From the NCBI RefSeq assembly GCF_010731875.1, contig NZ_AP022595.1:4092001-4156000 (forward strand): a stretch of 64,000 nucleotides of DNA, given 5' to 3'. The notes below the pieces were generated by a model, which was given only the letters and a program-made list of their open reading frames with translations, had not been told where the DNA came from and did no database searches. Shown here piece after piece: positions 16,873 to 26,432 of the stretch (positions within the stretch are counted from its first letter, which is position 1; the number at the start of each line of letters is the position of its first letter). Origin of the DNA: Mycolicibacterium sarraceniae (lineage in GTDB: Bacteria; Actinomycetota; Actinomycetes; Mycobacteriales; Mycobacteriaceae). The position numbers and the translations under genes are program-made.

Positions 16873-19800
16873 CTAGCGCGCTTCGAGGTCGCCTTCAGTT
16901 TCCAGCAGCACCTGCCGCAGCCCGTCCAACGTGGCTTGATCGGGGCTCTCCCACATCCCGCGCCCGACCGCCTCGAGTAGGCGCTCCGACATGCCGTGCA
17001 GCGCCCAGGGATTGGACTCGTTCATGAACTTGCGGTTTTCCGGGTCCAGCACGTACTTCTCGGTGAGCTGCTCGTACATCCAGTCGGCCATCACGCCTGC
17101 AGTGGCGTCATAGCCGAACAGGTAGTCCACCGTCGCGGCCATCTCGAACGCGCCCTTGTAGCCGTGTTTGCGCATGGCGGCCATCCATCGCGGATTGACC
17201 ACACGGGCCCGGAACACGCGGGTGGTCTCCTCGGACAGGGTGCGCGTACGCACTGCGTCCGGGCGGGTGTTGTCGCCGATATAGGCCTCAGGCGCCTTAC
17301 CGGTCAGTGCCCGCACTGTCGCGACCATGCCGCCGTGGTATTGGAAGTAATCGTCAGAATCGGCGATATCGTGCTCGCGCGAATCGGTGTTCTTGGCGGC
17401 CACCACGATTCGGCGGTACTGCATCGACATATCGTCGGCGGCCGGTCTGCCGTCGAGTTCACGCCCGTAGGCGAATCCGCCCCAGGCGGTGTAGACCTCG
17501 GCCAGGTCGGCGTCGTCGCGCCAGTTGCGGCTGTCGATCAGCTGCAACAGACCCGCCCCATAGGTTCCCGGCTTGGAGCCGAAAATGCGTGTGGTGGCGC
17601 GCCTTTCGTCACCGTGTTCGGCGAGGTCGACCTGGGCGTGAGCGCGCACGAAGTTCTGCTCGACGGGCTCGTCGAGTCCGGCGACCAGCCGTACCGCGTC
17701 ATCGAGCATCGTGACGACGTGCGGGAAGGCGTCGCGGAAGAATCCGGAGATCCGGACCGTCACGTCGATGCGGGGCCGGCCGAGCTCGGCCAGCGAGATG
17801 GCCTCCAGGTCGACGACGCGACGCGACGCGTCATCCCACACCGGCCGGACACCCAACAGCGCAAGGACTTCGGCGATATCGTCACCCGAGGTGCGCATCG
17901 CCGAGGTACCCCAGACCGACAGCCCTACCGATTTCGGCCAGTCGCCATGATCGGTGCGGTAACGCTCAAGCAGCGAATCCGCCATGGCCACACCGGTTTC
18001 CCAGGCCAGCCGGGACGGCACGGCTTTGGGGTCGACGGAGTAGAAGTTGCGTCCGGTGGGCAGCACGTTGATCAGACCCCGCAGCGGGGAGCCCGACGGA
18101 CCGGCGGGGATGAACCGGCCATCCAGTGCGCGCAATATCTGGTCGATCTCGGCGGCCGTTCCGGCCAGCCGCGGCACGACTTCGGTGGCCGCGAATCGCA
18201 GGATCGCTGCCACACCCTCGTCATCGGTCAGTTGGCCGACCCGGGCGGCGTCCCAGCCGGTCGTCTGCAACCCGGCGAGCAGGGCGCGGGCCCGCTGTTC
18301 GGCCTCGTCGACGCTGACCCGGTCAGCGGTGCCATCCTCGGCCAGCCCGAGGGCCTGGCGCAGACCGGGCAGATGCTGCTCGCCGGCGAAGAGCTGACGG
18401 GCCCGCAGGATCGCCAGCACCAGATCCAGTTGCGCCTCGCCCTCCGGTGCCGCACCGAGGATGTGCAGGCCGTCGCGAATCTGCACGTCCTTGATCTCGC
18501 AAAGCCAGCCGTCCACATGCAGCAGCATGTCGTCGAACGAGTCGTCCTCGGGCCGCTGCGCCAGACCGAGATCGTGGTCCATCTTGGCCGCGCGCATCAG
18601 CGTCCAGATCTGCTGGCGGATCGCCGGCAGTTTGCCCGGGTCGAGCGCGGCGATGTTGGCGTGCTCGTCGAGAAGCTGTTCCAGCCGGGCGATATCGCCG
18701 TAGCTTTCGGCGCGCGCCATCGGCGGGATGAGGTGGTCGATGAGCGTGGCGTGCGCACGGCGTTTGGCCTGGGTGCCCTCCCCCGGGTCGTTGACCAGGA
18801 ACGGGTAGATCAGCGGCAGATCACCGAGTGCGGCGTCGGTGCCGCAGGCCGCCGACATGCCGACGGTCTTGCCGGGCAGCCACTCCAGGTTGCCGTGCTT
18901 GCCCAGATGCACGGCGGCATGGGCGCCGAACCCGTTTCGCACCCACAGGTAGGTCGCCAGGTAATGGTGACTCGGCGGCAGATCGGGATCGTGATAGATC
19001 GCCACCGGGTTCTCACCGAACCCGCGCGGCGGTTGTACCAGGATCACGATGTTGTCGGATTGAATTGCGGCGACGACGATCTCGCCGTCCGGGTCGTGGC
19101 TGCGGTCGACGAATAGTTCACCCGGCGGCGGACCCCAGTGGGCGACCATCGCCTCGGTCAGCTCGGCGGGCAGCGTCGCGAACCATTCCCGATACTGCGC
19201 GGCCGGGATCCGGATCGGATTACCGGCCAGCTGGCCGTCGCTGAGCCAGTCGGGGTCCTGGCCGCCGCGTTCGATCAGCGCGTGCATCAGAGCGTCACCA
19301 TCGCGAGCATCGACGCCGGGGATGTCACCGATGCGGTAGCCGGCGTCGCGCAACGCGTGCAGCAGGGCGACTGTGCTGGCCGGGGTGTCCAGCCCGACCG
19401 CATTGCCGATCCGCGAGTGTTTGGTCGGGTAGGCCGAGAACACCAGGGCCAGCCGCTTATCGGCCGGCGCCACCCGGCGCAGGGTGGCGTGTTTAACGGC
19501 CAGGCCGGCCACCCGGGCGCACCGCTCGGGGTCGGGGACATACGAGATCAGACCGTCGGAGTCGATCTCCTTGAACGAGAACGGAACCGTGATGATGCGG
19601 CCGTCGAACTCCGGCACCGCGATCTGAGTGGCGACATCCAGTGGACTCAGGCCGTCGTCGTTGGCCGACCAGGTCTCCCGGGAACTCGTCAGGCACAATC
19701 CTTGTAGGATCGGAACATCAAGGGCAGCAAGGTGTTTGACGTTCCACGTGTCGTCGTCGTGGCCGGCCCCCGCGGTCGCCGGACGAGTTCCCCCGGCGGC

Positions 19801-20445
19801 GAGCACGGTGACCACCATGGCGTCTGCGGTGTCGAGCAGCTCCAGCAGTTCGGGTTCCGGCGTACGCAGTGAGGTGCAGTACACCGGAAGTGCGCGCCCG
19901 CCGGCGTGTTCGATCGCGGCGGACAGCGCCTCGATGTAGGCGGTGTTGCCGGCCAGCTGCTGAGCCCGGTAGTACAGCACCGCGATCGTCGGCCCGTCTC
20001 CCGTTCCCGCGGCGCGCTCCAGTACGCCCCAGGCCGGGGTGACCGCCGGCTTGTTGAAGCCGATTCCGGTCATCAGCACGGTGTCGGAAAGAAACGCGTG
20101 CAGCTGGCTCAGGTTATCCACCCCGCCCTGCGCCAGATAGATATGAGTCTGGACGGCGATCCCCGCGGGCACCGTGGAGCGCTCCATCAGATCGGCGTCA
20201 GGAGCCTGCTCGCCGCTGACGACGACAGTCGGTCGCCCGCTGGCCACCACCGCGTCGAGACCGTCTTCCCAGGCCCGGTACCCGCCCAAGATCCGCACCA
20301 CCACCAGATCAGCGCCGTCGAGCAGGTCGGCCAGCTCACCATCGATCAGTCGGGCCGGGTTGGCCCACCGGTAATCCGCGCCGCTGGCGCGGGCGGTGAT
20401 CAGGTCGGTATCCGACGTCGACAGCAGCAATACGGTGGGAGGCAC
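16873..20445 (-). CDS. cobN: Cobaltochelatase subunit CobN
   Basis: The 1190-residue protein is full length for CobN and starts at GTG 20445 (MPPTVLLLSTSDTDLITARA); an upstream in-frame ATG would add 33 unrelated residues. Typical stretches include HLGKHGNLEWLPGKTVGMSA, NLLPTGRNFYSVDP in variant form, SVWGTSAMRTSGDDIAEVLA, and IDVTVRISGFFRDAFPHVV. With CobS and CobT it inserts cobalt into hydrogenobyrinic acid a,c-diamide using ATP, in the aerobic cobalamin route. CobS and CobT are not in this window. A probable cobalamin riboswitch lies upstream. Confidence 0.96.
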   Translation of the reverse strand: MPPTVLLLSTSDTDLITARASGADYRWANPARLIDGELADLLDGADLVVVRILGGYRAWEDGLDAVVASGRPTVVVSGEQAPDADLMERSTVPAGIAVQTHIYLAQGGVDNLSQLHAFLSDTVLMTGIGFNKPAVTPAWGVLERAAGTGDGPTIAVLYYRAQQLAGNTAYIEALSAAIEHAGGRALPVYCTSLRTPEPELLELLDTADAMVVTVLAAGGTRPATAGAGHDDDTWNVKHLAALDVPILQGLCLTSSRETWSANDDGLSPLDVATQIAVPEFDGRIITVPFSFKEIDSDGLISYVPDPERCARVAGLAVKHATLRRVAPADKRLALVFSAYPTKHSRIGNAVGLDTPASTVALLHALRDAGYRIGDIPGVDARDGDALMHALIERGGQDPDWLSDGQLAGNPIRIPAAQYREWFATLPAELTEAMVAHWGPPPGELFVDRSHDPDGEIVVAAIQSDNIVILVQPPRGFGENPVAIYHDPDLPPSHHYLATYLWVRNGFGAHAAVHLGKHGNLEWLPGKTVGMSAACGTDAALGDLPLIYPFLVNDPGEGTQAKRRAHATLIDHLIPPMARAESYGDIARLEQLLDEHANIAALDPGKLPAIRQQIWTLMRAAKMDHDLGLAQRPEDDSFDDMLLHVDGWLCEIKDVQIRDGLHILGAAPEGEAQLDLVLAILRARQLFAGEQHLPGLRQALGLAEDGTADRVSVDEAEQRARALLAGLQTTGWDAARVGQLTDDEGVAAILRFAATEVVPRLAGTAAEIDQILRALDGRFIPAGPSGSPLRGLINVLPTGRNFYSVDPKAVPSRLAWETGVAMADSLLERYRTDHGDWPKSVGLSVWGTSAMRTSGDDIAEVLALLGVRPVWDDASRRVVDLEAISLAELGRPRIDVTVRISGFFRDAFPHVVTMLDDAVRLVAGLDEPVEQNFVRAHAQVDLAEHGDERRATTRIFGSKPGTYGAGLLQLIDSRNWRDDADLAEVYTAWGGFAYGRELDGRPAADDMSMQYRRIVVAAKNTDSREHDIADSDDYFQYHGGMVATVRALTGKAPEAYIGDNTRPDAVRTRTLSEETTRVFRARVVNPRWMAAMRKHGYKGAFEMAATVDYLFGYDATAGVMADWMYEQLTEKYVLDPENRKFMNESNPWALHGMSERLLEAVGRGMWESPDQATLDGLRQVLLETEGDLEAR

Positions 20446-20639
20446 CCACCATTCGTACCGTATGGCTAGCTTGGTGGTGCGCCGGTGGTGGCTCACTTCA
20501 CCGTGTCGAACGCCGGTCCAGGTGCGGCCACCAGCAGACGACATATGTCACGCGCAGTCTGAACCGAGACCACGACAGCCAGCACTGTCCATCCCGGCGT
20601 CGCTCCTTTCGTCCGGGTCCGCAGGACCGGGGTGGCCCC

Positions 20640-20770
20640 GGCATCGATCGTCACGCTGAGGTCTTGAGTCAGAGCATGAGTGACCGGATCCAGTAACGCA
20701 TCACGGGTCCACAGTGACGGCGACGATACGAACCTTCCTACTCAGGCGTTCCCCGGCACTGTGAACACAT
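20640..20770 (-). promoter_or_regulatory. Probable cobalamin riboswitch in the cobN leader
   Basis: Read leftward, the leader contains AGGAAGGTTCGTATC followed by GCCGTCACTGTG, close to the conserved cobalamin-riboswitch core (GGGAA, GGTGCGAATC, CCGCCACTGTG), and about 50 bases later TGACTCAAGACCTCAGCG, similar to the 3' conserved segment. A closing stem is possible between CGCCTGAG (near 20742-20749) and CTCAGCG (near 20654-20660) with one bulge. The B12 box is not perfect (GTCACTG for GCCACTG). Position before a B12-synthesis gene supports the call. It needs a covariance-model scan. Confidence 0.48.
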
Positions 20771-20792
20771 TCGGATCGCGGCTAGCGCAAGG

Positions 20793-21143
20793 GTGTACGG
20801 CGCGCTGCTGGGGCACTTCGTCAAGCCGTTCGTCGGCCTGGGCAGCAGCGAGTCGGCCGACGTGTTCCGGGTGCTGCAGAACCGGATCACCCGGCTGGAG
20901 AACACCGTCCGGTGGAACTGGCAGCTCGGCGATATCGCGATCTGGGACAACCGCGCCACCCAGCACCACGGCGTGGCCGACTACGACGACCAGTTCCGCT
21001 TTCTGAGCCGGGTGACACTCGCCGGTGATGTGCCGCTCGACGTCCAGGGCCAGCCCAGCCGGGTCGTCACCGGCGATTCGTCACACTATTCCGATGTGGT
21101 GGCACCTGATGTTGTTGCCGTGCAGCCGGTTCCGGTCGGCTAG
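20793..21143 (+). pseudogene. C-terminal fragment of a TauD/TfdA-type dioxygenase
   Basis: The 116-codon frame encodes [60 protein letters not shown] and [15 protein letters not shown]. This is the C-terminal third of alpha-ketoglutarate-dependent taurine/alkylsulfate dioxygenases, with the second iron histidine in NRATQHH and the 2-oxoglutarate arginine region. The N-terminal two thirds, with the HxD pair, are missing, so it cannot be active. The 5' break lies beside the cobN leader. Confidence 0.8.
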
Positions 21144-21448
21144 TCCTCGGCACGCAGAAACGGGCTCAACGCGACGCCGATACCGAGCACGACGGCCACC
21201 GGAGCCAGCAGCGGTAGCCACGACGATCCGGGCGGCAGCGTGGTGGCCAGCACCCCGACCACGGCGAAACCCGTGATCCCCACTGCCGTCGGTCGCGTCA
21301 CGGTGGTGCGCGTGAGCACCAGGTACGCCGCGGCGCACACGCCCGATACCGCCGCCAGCGCCGGCTGGGGTGTGGTGAGCGCGATCGCGCAGATCACCGC
21401 GAGTACCGCCGCAGTGGCCGCCACCCGTAGAAAGAACCCGACCAGCAC
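21140..21448 (-). CDS. Small membrane protein at the end of a decayed MoxR cluster
   Basis: The 102-residue protein from GTG 21448 has four hydrophobic segments ([74 protein letters not shown]). It lies 16 bases after the MoxR/DUF58 chimera. MoxR-DUF58 operons often end with such membrane genes. The frame itself is intact, but its partners are broken, so it may be non-functional. The upstream sequence stays open in this frame, so the true start is uncertain. Confidence 0.5.
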   Translation of the reverse strand: MLVGFFLRVAATAAVLAVICAIALTTPQPALAAVSGVCAAAYLVLTRTTVTRPTAVGITGFAVVGVLATTLPPGSSWLPLLAPVAVVLGIGVALSPFLRAED

Positions 21449-21464
21449 AACAACCGCCGCTGCG

Positions 21465-21863
21465 TCATGACGGGTGCCGGGCTCGGTCGGGCACCAGGCT
21501 CATCGCCTGATCGAGGGCGATATCCGCGGGCCAGGGCACCACGTCGACCCCGACTACCTTCATATCGCGGTACATCGCCGAGCGCTGCAGCGCCCACATG
21601 CGTTCGCGGAGTGGGTCGTCACGGTCGGCGAACGGCCAGCCCTCCAGGATGTCGACCGCCACGACCGAACCGGGTGGCACGGCCGCTCGCGGTGCCACCC
21701 AGGTCTTGCCCATCCCGGGCAGGTCCTCGATCAGCACATGCCCGCCAGCCAGCACCGTGGTCAGGACCAAGGTGAGGGCGGCGCGTTTTCCGACTACCGC
21801 GCGCTCGATCTCATCGAGCACCGCTTCACAGTGGGCCGTCATCGCCGGGGCCGGCATGCTCAT
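21465..21863 (-). pseudogene. MoxR ATPase / DUF58 deletion chimera
   Basis: Residues 1 to about 53 are a MoxR AAA+ N-terminus (AVLDEIERAVVGKRAALTLV, then GGHVLIEDLPGMGKT with a complete Walker A). The frame then passes without a break into a DUF58 C-terminus (VVAVDILEGWPFADRDDPLR, MWALQRSAMYRDMKVVGVDV, PADIALDQAMSLVPD). The remaining MoxR sequence (Walker B, sensors) and most of DUF58 (including its vWA-like part), together about 600 codons, are deleted. The 132-residue product cannot be a working ATPase. The start overlaps the upstream stop as ATGA, preserving the old operon structure. Confidence 0.78.
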
Positions 21864-22205
21864 ATGTCTTCCATCCGCCGCAGGATTTCCTCGAGAGTTT
21901 TGTAGCCGGGGCCAGGTTCACGGCCACGGTCGCGCGCGACATTGTTGGGATCCACCCAGTCCCACAGGTTGTCACCGAACACAATGCGCCCGGTGGCCTG
22001 TAACGCCATCGGATCCCGCTGCCGGGTGGCGAGGACACTCGCGCGCCAGCCGGGGCCGCAAGTGCCGGTCCCAGTCGTCGCGGGTGGAATCAGCCCACTT
22101 GATTGTCGATTCGGTGCGAGACCACCACCGCCAGCCCTGCGATCGGCAGCACCCACTGTCCTTCAGCAACGACCAACGCCAGCACCTCCGCCCCCACGAC
22201 CAGAC
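21860..22205 (-). pseudogene. MoxR-cluster membrane protein remnant with two frameshifts
   Basis: Three frames must be joined to read it: GLCLVVGAEVLALVVAEGQW and VLPIAGLAVVVSHRIDNQ, then ADSTRDDWDRHLRPRLARE, then VLATRQRDPMALQATGRIVF, GDNLWDWVDPNNVARDRG and GPGYKTLEEILRRMEDI, ending at TGA 21860. The parts resemble one membrane protein of MoxR operons with a cytoplasmic tail. Its N-terminus is fused in frame to the truncated DUF4129 gene upstream. I do not know a name for this family. Confidence 0.6.
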
Positions 22206-23041
22206 ACAGGCCGCGCAACCGGGCTTCGGCGAACAGGGTGACGAGTTCGGTGGCGCTGCCGGCATGGATCGCTTCGTGCTCGACGGCACGGGCCAGTACC
22301 TCCGAGGGAGTGTCGGAATCCTGCGTCGCCGCACCCGGAGCATTGGCCAGTGCGAGTTCCATCGCTACGTAACACGCGATGATCGCCTCGCGCGGTTCGC
22401 GGCAGAGGTCGCCGACCTCGGCCAAGCCTCGTTCAGCTGCCAGGGCAAGCGATCCCGGCACCGGCGGCTCCGGGTTCGGTTCAGGGTCATCGCTTCTGAC
22501 CGGGGCCGGCATCGCGTCGCGGCGGCCGCGAACGCGGAGTGCGACCATGCCGATGACGACCACCACCAGCAGGACCCCCATCGCGAACATGAGATACCAG
22601 AACACCGGATCGGGGGTGTCCGGCTCCGGCGGAGGGGGGCGTGGTGGCTGGCGTTGACGGTGGGCGGCCTCGCAGCTGCGGCAGACGCAGCTGGGCGAGT
22701 AATGCGACCACCAGCAGCCAGGCCAGTAACGCGGCGAGGGTCACCAGCACGAAGCGCCAGCTCCGTCGCGCACCACCACCTCCCCCACCCGGAACCTCTT
22801 CGCGGGCAGCTTGTTTGGCGCGCTTGGGTCCACGCAGCGAGGCCACGATCGACACGATGATCACCAGGAGTCAGGCGATCACCAGGGCCAGCATCGCCAG
22901 TAGGCCCGCGGTGTGGTCTACGGGTCGTGCGCGGTTGGCTGGCTGGGCCCCGGGCAGCTGCCCACGCAGTGCCACGCCGAGCACCAGCACCAGAGCGACC
23001 AGCGCGGCCACCCGCACCTTCGCCGCCGTGGGTCCGCCCAT
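22206..23041 (-). pseudogene. DUF4129 membrane protein pseudogene (nonsense, frameshift, 3' truncation)
   Basis: ATG 23041 starts MGGPTAAKVRVAALVALVLV. An in-frame TGA at 22873-22871 interrupts between LAMLALVIA and LLVIIVSIVASLRGPKRAKQ. Translation past it continues through a second helix until a frameshift at a six-G run (22634-22639); the next frame gives PEPDTPDPVFWYLMFAMGVL and the DUF4129 core REAIIACYVAMELALANA with ELVTLFAEAR. The usual end of the domain is missing. DUF4129 proteins are envelope proteins, often with a transglutaminase-like partner, in MoxR-DUF58 operons. Confidence 0.7.
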
Positions 23042-23123
23042 TTAGGGGCTACGAACCTCGAAGTCGGTGGCAAGCCGTCGCCAGTGCCCGAACATACGCC
23101 CGTACGGTGGACGGGTGGAGCGA

Positions 23124-24227
23124 ATGCGTGACGACGACGCGTGTCCCGGCGCCCTGCAGGTGCACCAGGCCGCCGACGGCGCGCTGGCTCGGTTACGGCT
23201 GCCGGGCGGAGTGATCACCGCCGCACAGCTGGAAGCGCTGGCGCACACCGCGACCGAGTTCGGCAACGGCACACTGGAACTGACGGTGCGCGGCAATCTC
23301 CAGCTGCGCGGCGTGCGGGACACGACGGCTGTCGCGGACGCGGCGGCCGCGGCCGGCCTGCTGCCGTCGACCACCCATGAGAGAGTGCGCAATATCCTCG
23401 CCTCGCCGCTGACCGGCCGGGTCGGCGGGCTGACCGATGTTCGGCCGTGGGTGAGCGCATTGGACATCGCCATTCAGGCCGACCCTGACCTGGCGCGATT
23501 GCCCGGACGGTTCCTGTTCGGCATCGATGACGGCCGTGGCGATATCTCCGGATTGGGCGCAGACCTCGGCGCACAGGTGCTGCCCGAGGGTGTGGCGCTA
23601 CTGCTGGCCGGCCGCGACACGGGAATTCGGCTCCCGGTGGACGCGGTTGTCGCGGCACTGATCACGGCAGCCCGTAGATTCATCCACATCCGCGGAAAAT
23701 CCTGGCGGATAGCAGAATTGGCCGACCCGTCGGCGTTGGTTTCGGATTTTGAGGTGAGCGCGCCGGCCGGGACGACATTCCCGCCGGTGCTGCGCCCGCC
23801 GGTCGGCTGGATCACGCAGGATGACGACAAGATCACGCTGGGCGCGGCCATCCCGTTGGGCGTGCTGACAGCACGGCAGGCCGAGTTCGTGGCCGCCATT
23901 GCCGCGCCGGTCGTCATCACACCGTGGCGCTCATTGCTGGTGTGCGATCTGTCTGAAGGCGTAGCGGATACGTCGCTGCGGGTGCTCGCGCCGATGGGTC
24001 TGGTGTTCGACGACACCTCGCCGTGGCTAGACATCAGTGCCTGTGTGGGCAGACCCGGTTGCGAGAAGTCGCAGGCCGACGTGCGCGCGGAGGCGACCCG
24101 GGTGGCGCTCGGGGAAGAGGTTGACGGGCACGTGCACTACGTGGGCTGCGAGCGGGCGTGCGGCAGCCCCCCGACCGGGCAGGTGTTCGTGGCGACCGCG
24201 GAGGGGTTCCGGCCAGCATCGCGCTAG
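23124..24227 (+). CDS. cobG: Precorrin-3B synthase
   Basis: The 367-residue protein is a nitrite/sulfite-reductase-like protein. It has two ferredoxin-like halves (LPGGVITAAQLEALAHTATE, then LTVRGNLQLRGV) and the cysteines expected to bind a 4Fe-4S cluster in ISACVGRPGCEKSQADV and CERACGSPPTG. CobG uses oxygen to convert precorrin-3A to precorrin-3B in the aerobic B12 route. ATG 23124 and GTG 23115 are both possible starts. cobH begins 16 bases later, and cobIJ follows it. Confidence 0.93.
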   Translation: MRDDDACPGALQVHQAADGALARLRLPGGVITAAQLEALAHTATEFGNGTLELTVRGNLQLRGVRDTTAVADAAAAAGLLPSTTHERVRNILASPLTGRVGGLTDVRPWVSALDIAIQADPDLARLPGRFLFGIDDGRGDISGLGADLGAQVLPEGVALLLAGRDTGIRLPVDAVVAALITAARRFIHIRGKSWRIAELADPSALVSDFEVSAPAGTTFPPVLRPPVGWITQDDDKITLGAAIPLGVLTARQAEFVAAIAAPVVITPWRSLLVCDLSEGVADTSLRVLAPMGLVFDDTSPWLDISACVGRPGCEKSQADVRAEATRVALGEEVDGHVHYVGCERACGSPPTGQVFVATAEGFRPASR

Positions 24228-24243
24228 GTCGTAGGGTGATCGC

Positions 24244-24870
24244 GTGCTCGACTACATCCGCGACGCCGCCGAGATCTATCGGCAGTCGTTCGCGACAATT
24301 CGTGCCGAAGCCGACCTGACGTCGTTTCCCGAGGATGTCGCGCGCGTGGTCGTCCGGCTGATCCACACCTGCGGGCAGGTCGACGTCGCCGAACACGTCG
24401 CGTTCACCCCGGGCGTGGTCGCGGCGACGCACGCCGCGCTGCTCGCCGGCGCGCCGATCCTGTGCGACTCGTCAATGGTCGCGGCGGGGATCACGGCCGC
24501 CCGCCTGCCCGCCGGCAATGAGGTGGTGTCTCTGGTGGCCGACCCGCGTGCGCCCGAACTCGCTGCGCGCAGCGGCAACACCCGCTCGGCGGCAGGTGTC
24601 GAGCTGTGGGCGGAGCGGCTGGCTGGTGCGGTCGTGGCGATCGGCAACGCGCCGACGGCGCTGTTCCGGCTGCTGGAACTGGTCGACGACGGGGTACCCG
24701 GACCGGTGTCGGTGTTGGGCGGACCGGTCGGGTTCGTCGGCTCCGCGCAGTCCAAGCAAGAGCTGATCGAGCGGCCGCGGGGAATGGAGTACCTGGTGGT
24801 GACGGGGCGTCGGGGCGGCAGTGCGATGGCGGCCGCAGCGGTGAACGCGATCGCGAGCGAACGGGAATGA
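24244..24870 (+). CDS. cobH: Precorrin-8X methylmutase
   Basis: The 208-residue protein starts [20 protein letters not shown] at GTG 24244 and contains [17 protein letters not shown] (substrate-binding histidine), [15 protein letters not shown] and [17 protein letters not shown], all CobH signatures. It moves a methyl from C11 to C12, giving hydrogenobyrinic acid. Its stop overlaps the cobIJ start as ATGA. Confidence 0.95.
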   Translation: MLDYIRDAAEIYRQSFATIRAEADLTSFPEDVARVVVRLIHTCGQVDVAEHVAFTPGVVAATHAALLAGAPILCDSSMVAAGITAARLPAGNEVVSLVADPRAPELAARSGNTRSAAGVELWAERLAGAVVAIGNAPTALFRLLELVDDGVPGPVSVLGGPVGFVGSAQSKQELIERPRGMEYLVVTGRRGGSAMAAAAVNAIASERE

Positions 24871-26354
24871 CCCACGGCACGTTGTATGGGGTCGGCCTCG
24901 GCCCGGGCGATCCGGAGCTGGTGACGGTCAAGGCCGCCCGGATCATCGGCGCGGCCGACGTGGTGGCCTATCACAGTGCCCGGCACGGCCGGAGCATCGC
25001 GCGGCGCATCGCCGAGCCATATCTGCGGGATGGCCAGGTCGAGGAACATCTGGTCTACCCGGTGACCGTCGAGACCACCGAGCACCCGGGCGGCTACGCC
25101 GGCGCGATGGAGGACTTCTACCGGGAGTCGGCCGAGCGCATCGCCGTCCATCTGGATGCCGGCCGCGACGTGGCATTGCTCGCCGAGGGTGATCCGCTGT
25201 TCTACAGCTCCTACATGCACATGCACACCCGGCTGACCGAGCGGTTCAGCGCGGTGATCATCCCGGGCGTGACGTCAGTGAGCGCTGCCTCGGCGGCGAT
25301 CGCCACCCCTCTTGTGACCGGTGACGAGGTGCTCTCGGTGCTACCCGGCACCATGCCGGTGCGGGAGCTGGCCCGTCGTCTCGCCGACGCCGACGCCGCG
25401 GTGGTCCTCAAACTCGGCCGCTCGTATCCCCAAGTACGGGAAGCGCTTTCGATGGCCGGCCGGCTGGACGAGGCGTTCTACGTCGAACGTGCCAGCACCG
25501 ACGCGCAACGCGTACTGCCAGCCGGCGATGTCGACGCCGACAGCGTGCCGTACTTCTCGCTGGCGATCCTGCCGGGCGGAGCCGGAGGGTCGGCGACATT
25601 GGACAGAAGTGGCCGCGTCAAGCCGGCCACCGGTGGCGTCGCAGTGGTGGGACTTGGCCCCGGTGACGTGGACTGGATGACGCCGCAGAGCCGCCGGGAG
25701 CTGGCCGCGGCCACCGACCTGATCGGCTACGGGCCGTACCTCGACCGGGTGCCTGCTCAGCCAGGGCACCGTCGTCACCCCAGTGACAACACCGACGAAC
25801 CGGCCCGCGCCCGGCTGGCCTGCGAACTGGCCGAGCAAGGGCGTGCGGTCGCGGTGATCTCCTCGGGCGATCCCGGCGTGTTCGCGATGGCCACCGCGGT
25901 GCTCGAAGAGGCCAAACAGTGGCCGGACGTCACAGTGCGGGTGATCCCGGCGATGACGGCCGCGCAGGCGGTCGCCAGCCGGGTCGGCGCGCCACTGGGT
26001 CACGACTACGCGGTGATCTCGCTGTCTGACCGGCTCAAGCCCTGGGATGTCATATCCGGCCGGCTGTCGGCGGCGGCCCAGGCCGATCTGGTGCTGGCCA
26101 TCTACAACCCAGCCTCGAAGAGCCGCACCTGGCAGGTCGGAGCCATGCGAGACCTGCTGCTGGAGCACCGGGAACCGGGCACCCCGGTGGTGATCGGCCG
26201 CGATATCGCCGGGCCGCGCGAGTCGGTGAAGATCGTCCGGTTGGGCGATCTGGATCCCGCCGACGTCGACATGCGGTGTCTGCTGATCGTCGGCTCGTCG
26301 CAGACCCAGTGGTACGGCGACACGGTGTTCACGCCACGGCGTTACCCCGCCTGA
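24867..26354 (+). CDS. cobIJ: Bifunctional precorrin-2 C20- / precorrin-3B C17-methyltransferase
   Basis: The 495-residue fusion consists of two tetrapyrrole methylases. Residues 1-245 are CobI ([48 protein letters not shown]). From about 255 comes CobJ ([59 protein letters not shown]). Both use S-adenosylmethionine. The same fusion is known in M. tuberculosis Rv2066. ATG 24867 overlaps the cobH stop, which fixes the start. Confidence 0.95.
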   Translation: MTHGTLYGVGLGPGDPELVTVKAARIIGAADVVAYHSARHGRSIARRIAEPYLRDGQVEEHLVYPVTVETTEHPGGYAGAMEDFYRESAERIAVHLDAGRDVALLAEGDPLFYSSYMHMHTRLTERFSAVIIPGVTSVSAASAAIATPLVTGDEVLSVLPGTMPVRELARRLADADAAVVLKLGRSYPQVREALSMAGRLDEAFYVERASTDAQRVLPAGDVDADSVPYFSLAILPGGAGGSATLDRSGRVKPATGGVAVVGLGPGDVDWMTPQSRRELAAATDLIGYGPYLDRVPAQPGHRRHPSDNTDEPARARLACELAEQGRAVAVISSGDPGVFAMATAVLEEAKQWPDVTVRVIPAMTAAQAVASRVGAPLGHDYAVISLSDRLKPWDVISGRLSAAAQADLVLAIYNPASKSRTWQVGAMRDLLLEHREPGTPVVIGRDIAGPRESVKIVRLGDLDPADVDMRCLLIVGSSQTQWYGDTVFTPRRYPA

Positions 26355-26413
26355 GAAATTTCTTTGGGCTCATCAGCCACAGCAGTCACAATCCGGCCGA
26401 ATCCGTCAGGGCA

Positions 26414-26429
26414 TCGAACTAATGTTCGA
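26414..26429. promoter_or_regulatory. SOS box (LexA operator) upstream of second 13E12 HNH gene
   Basis: TCGAACTAATGTTCGA is a perfect TCGAAC-N4-GTTCGA mycobacterial LexA site ending four bases before the ATG at 26433. It matches the placement at 8759, so both 13E12-type genes appear to be damage-inducible. Confidence 0.82.
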
Positions 26430-26432
26430 ATC

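Noticed and set aside
16996..19116. A 706-codon open frame antisense to cobN
   Set aside because: It has no family motif and mirrors the GC-rich third positions of cobN. Long antisense frames are expected at this base composition.
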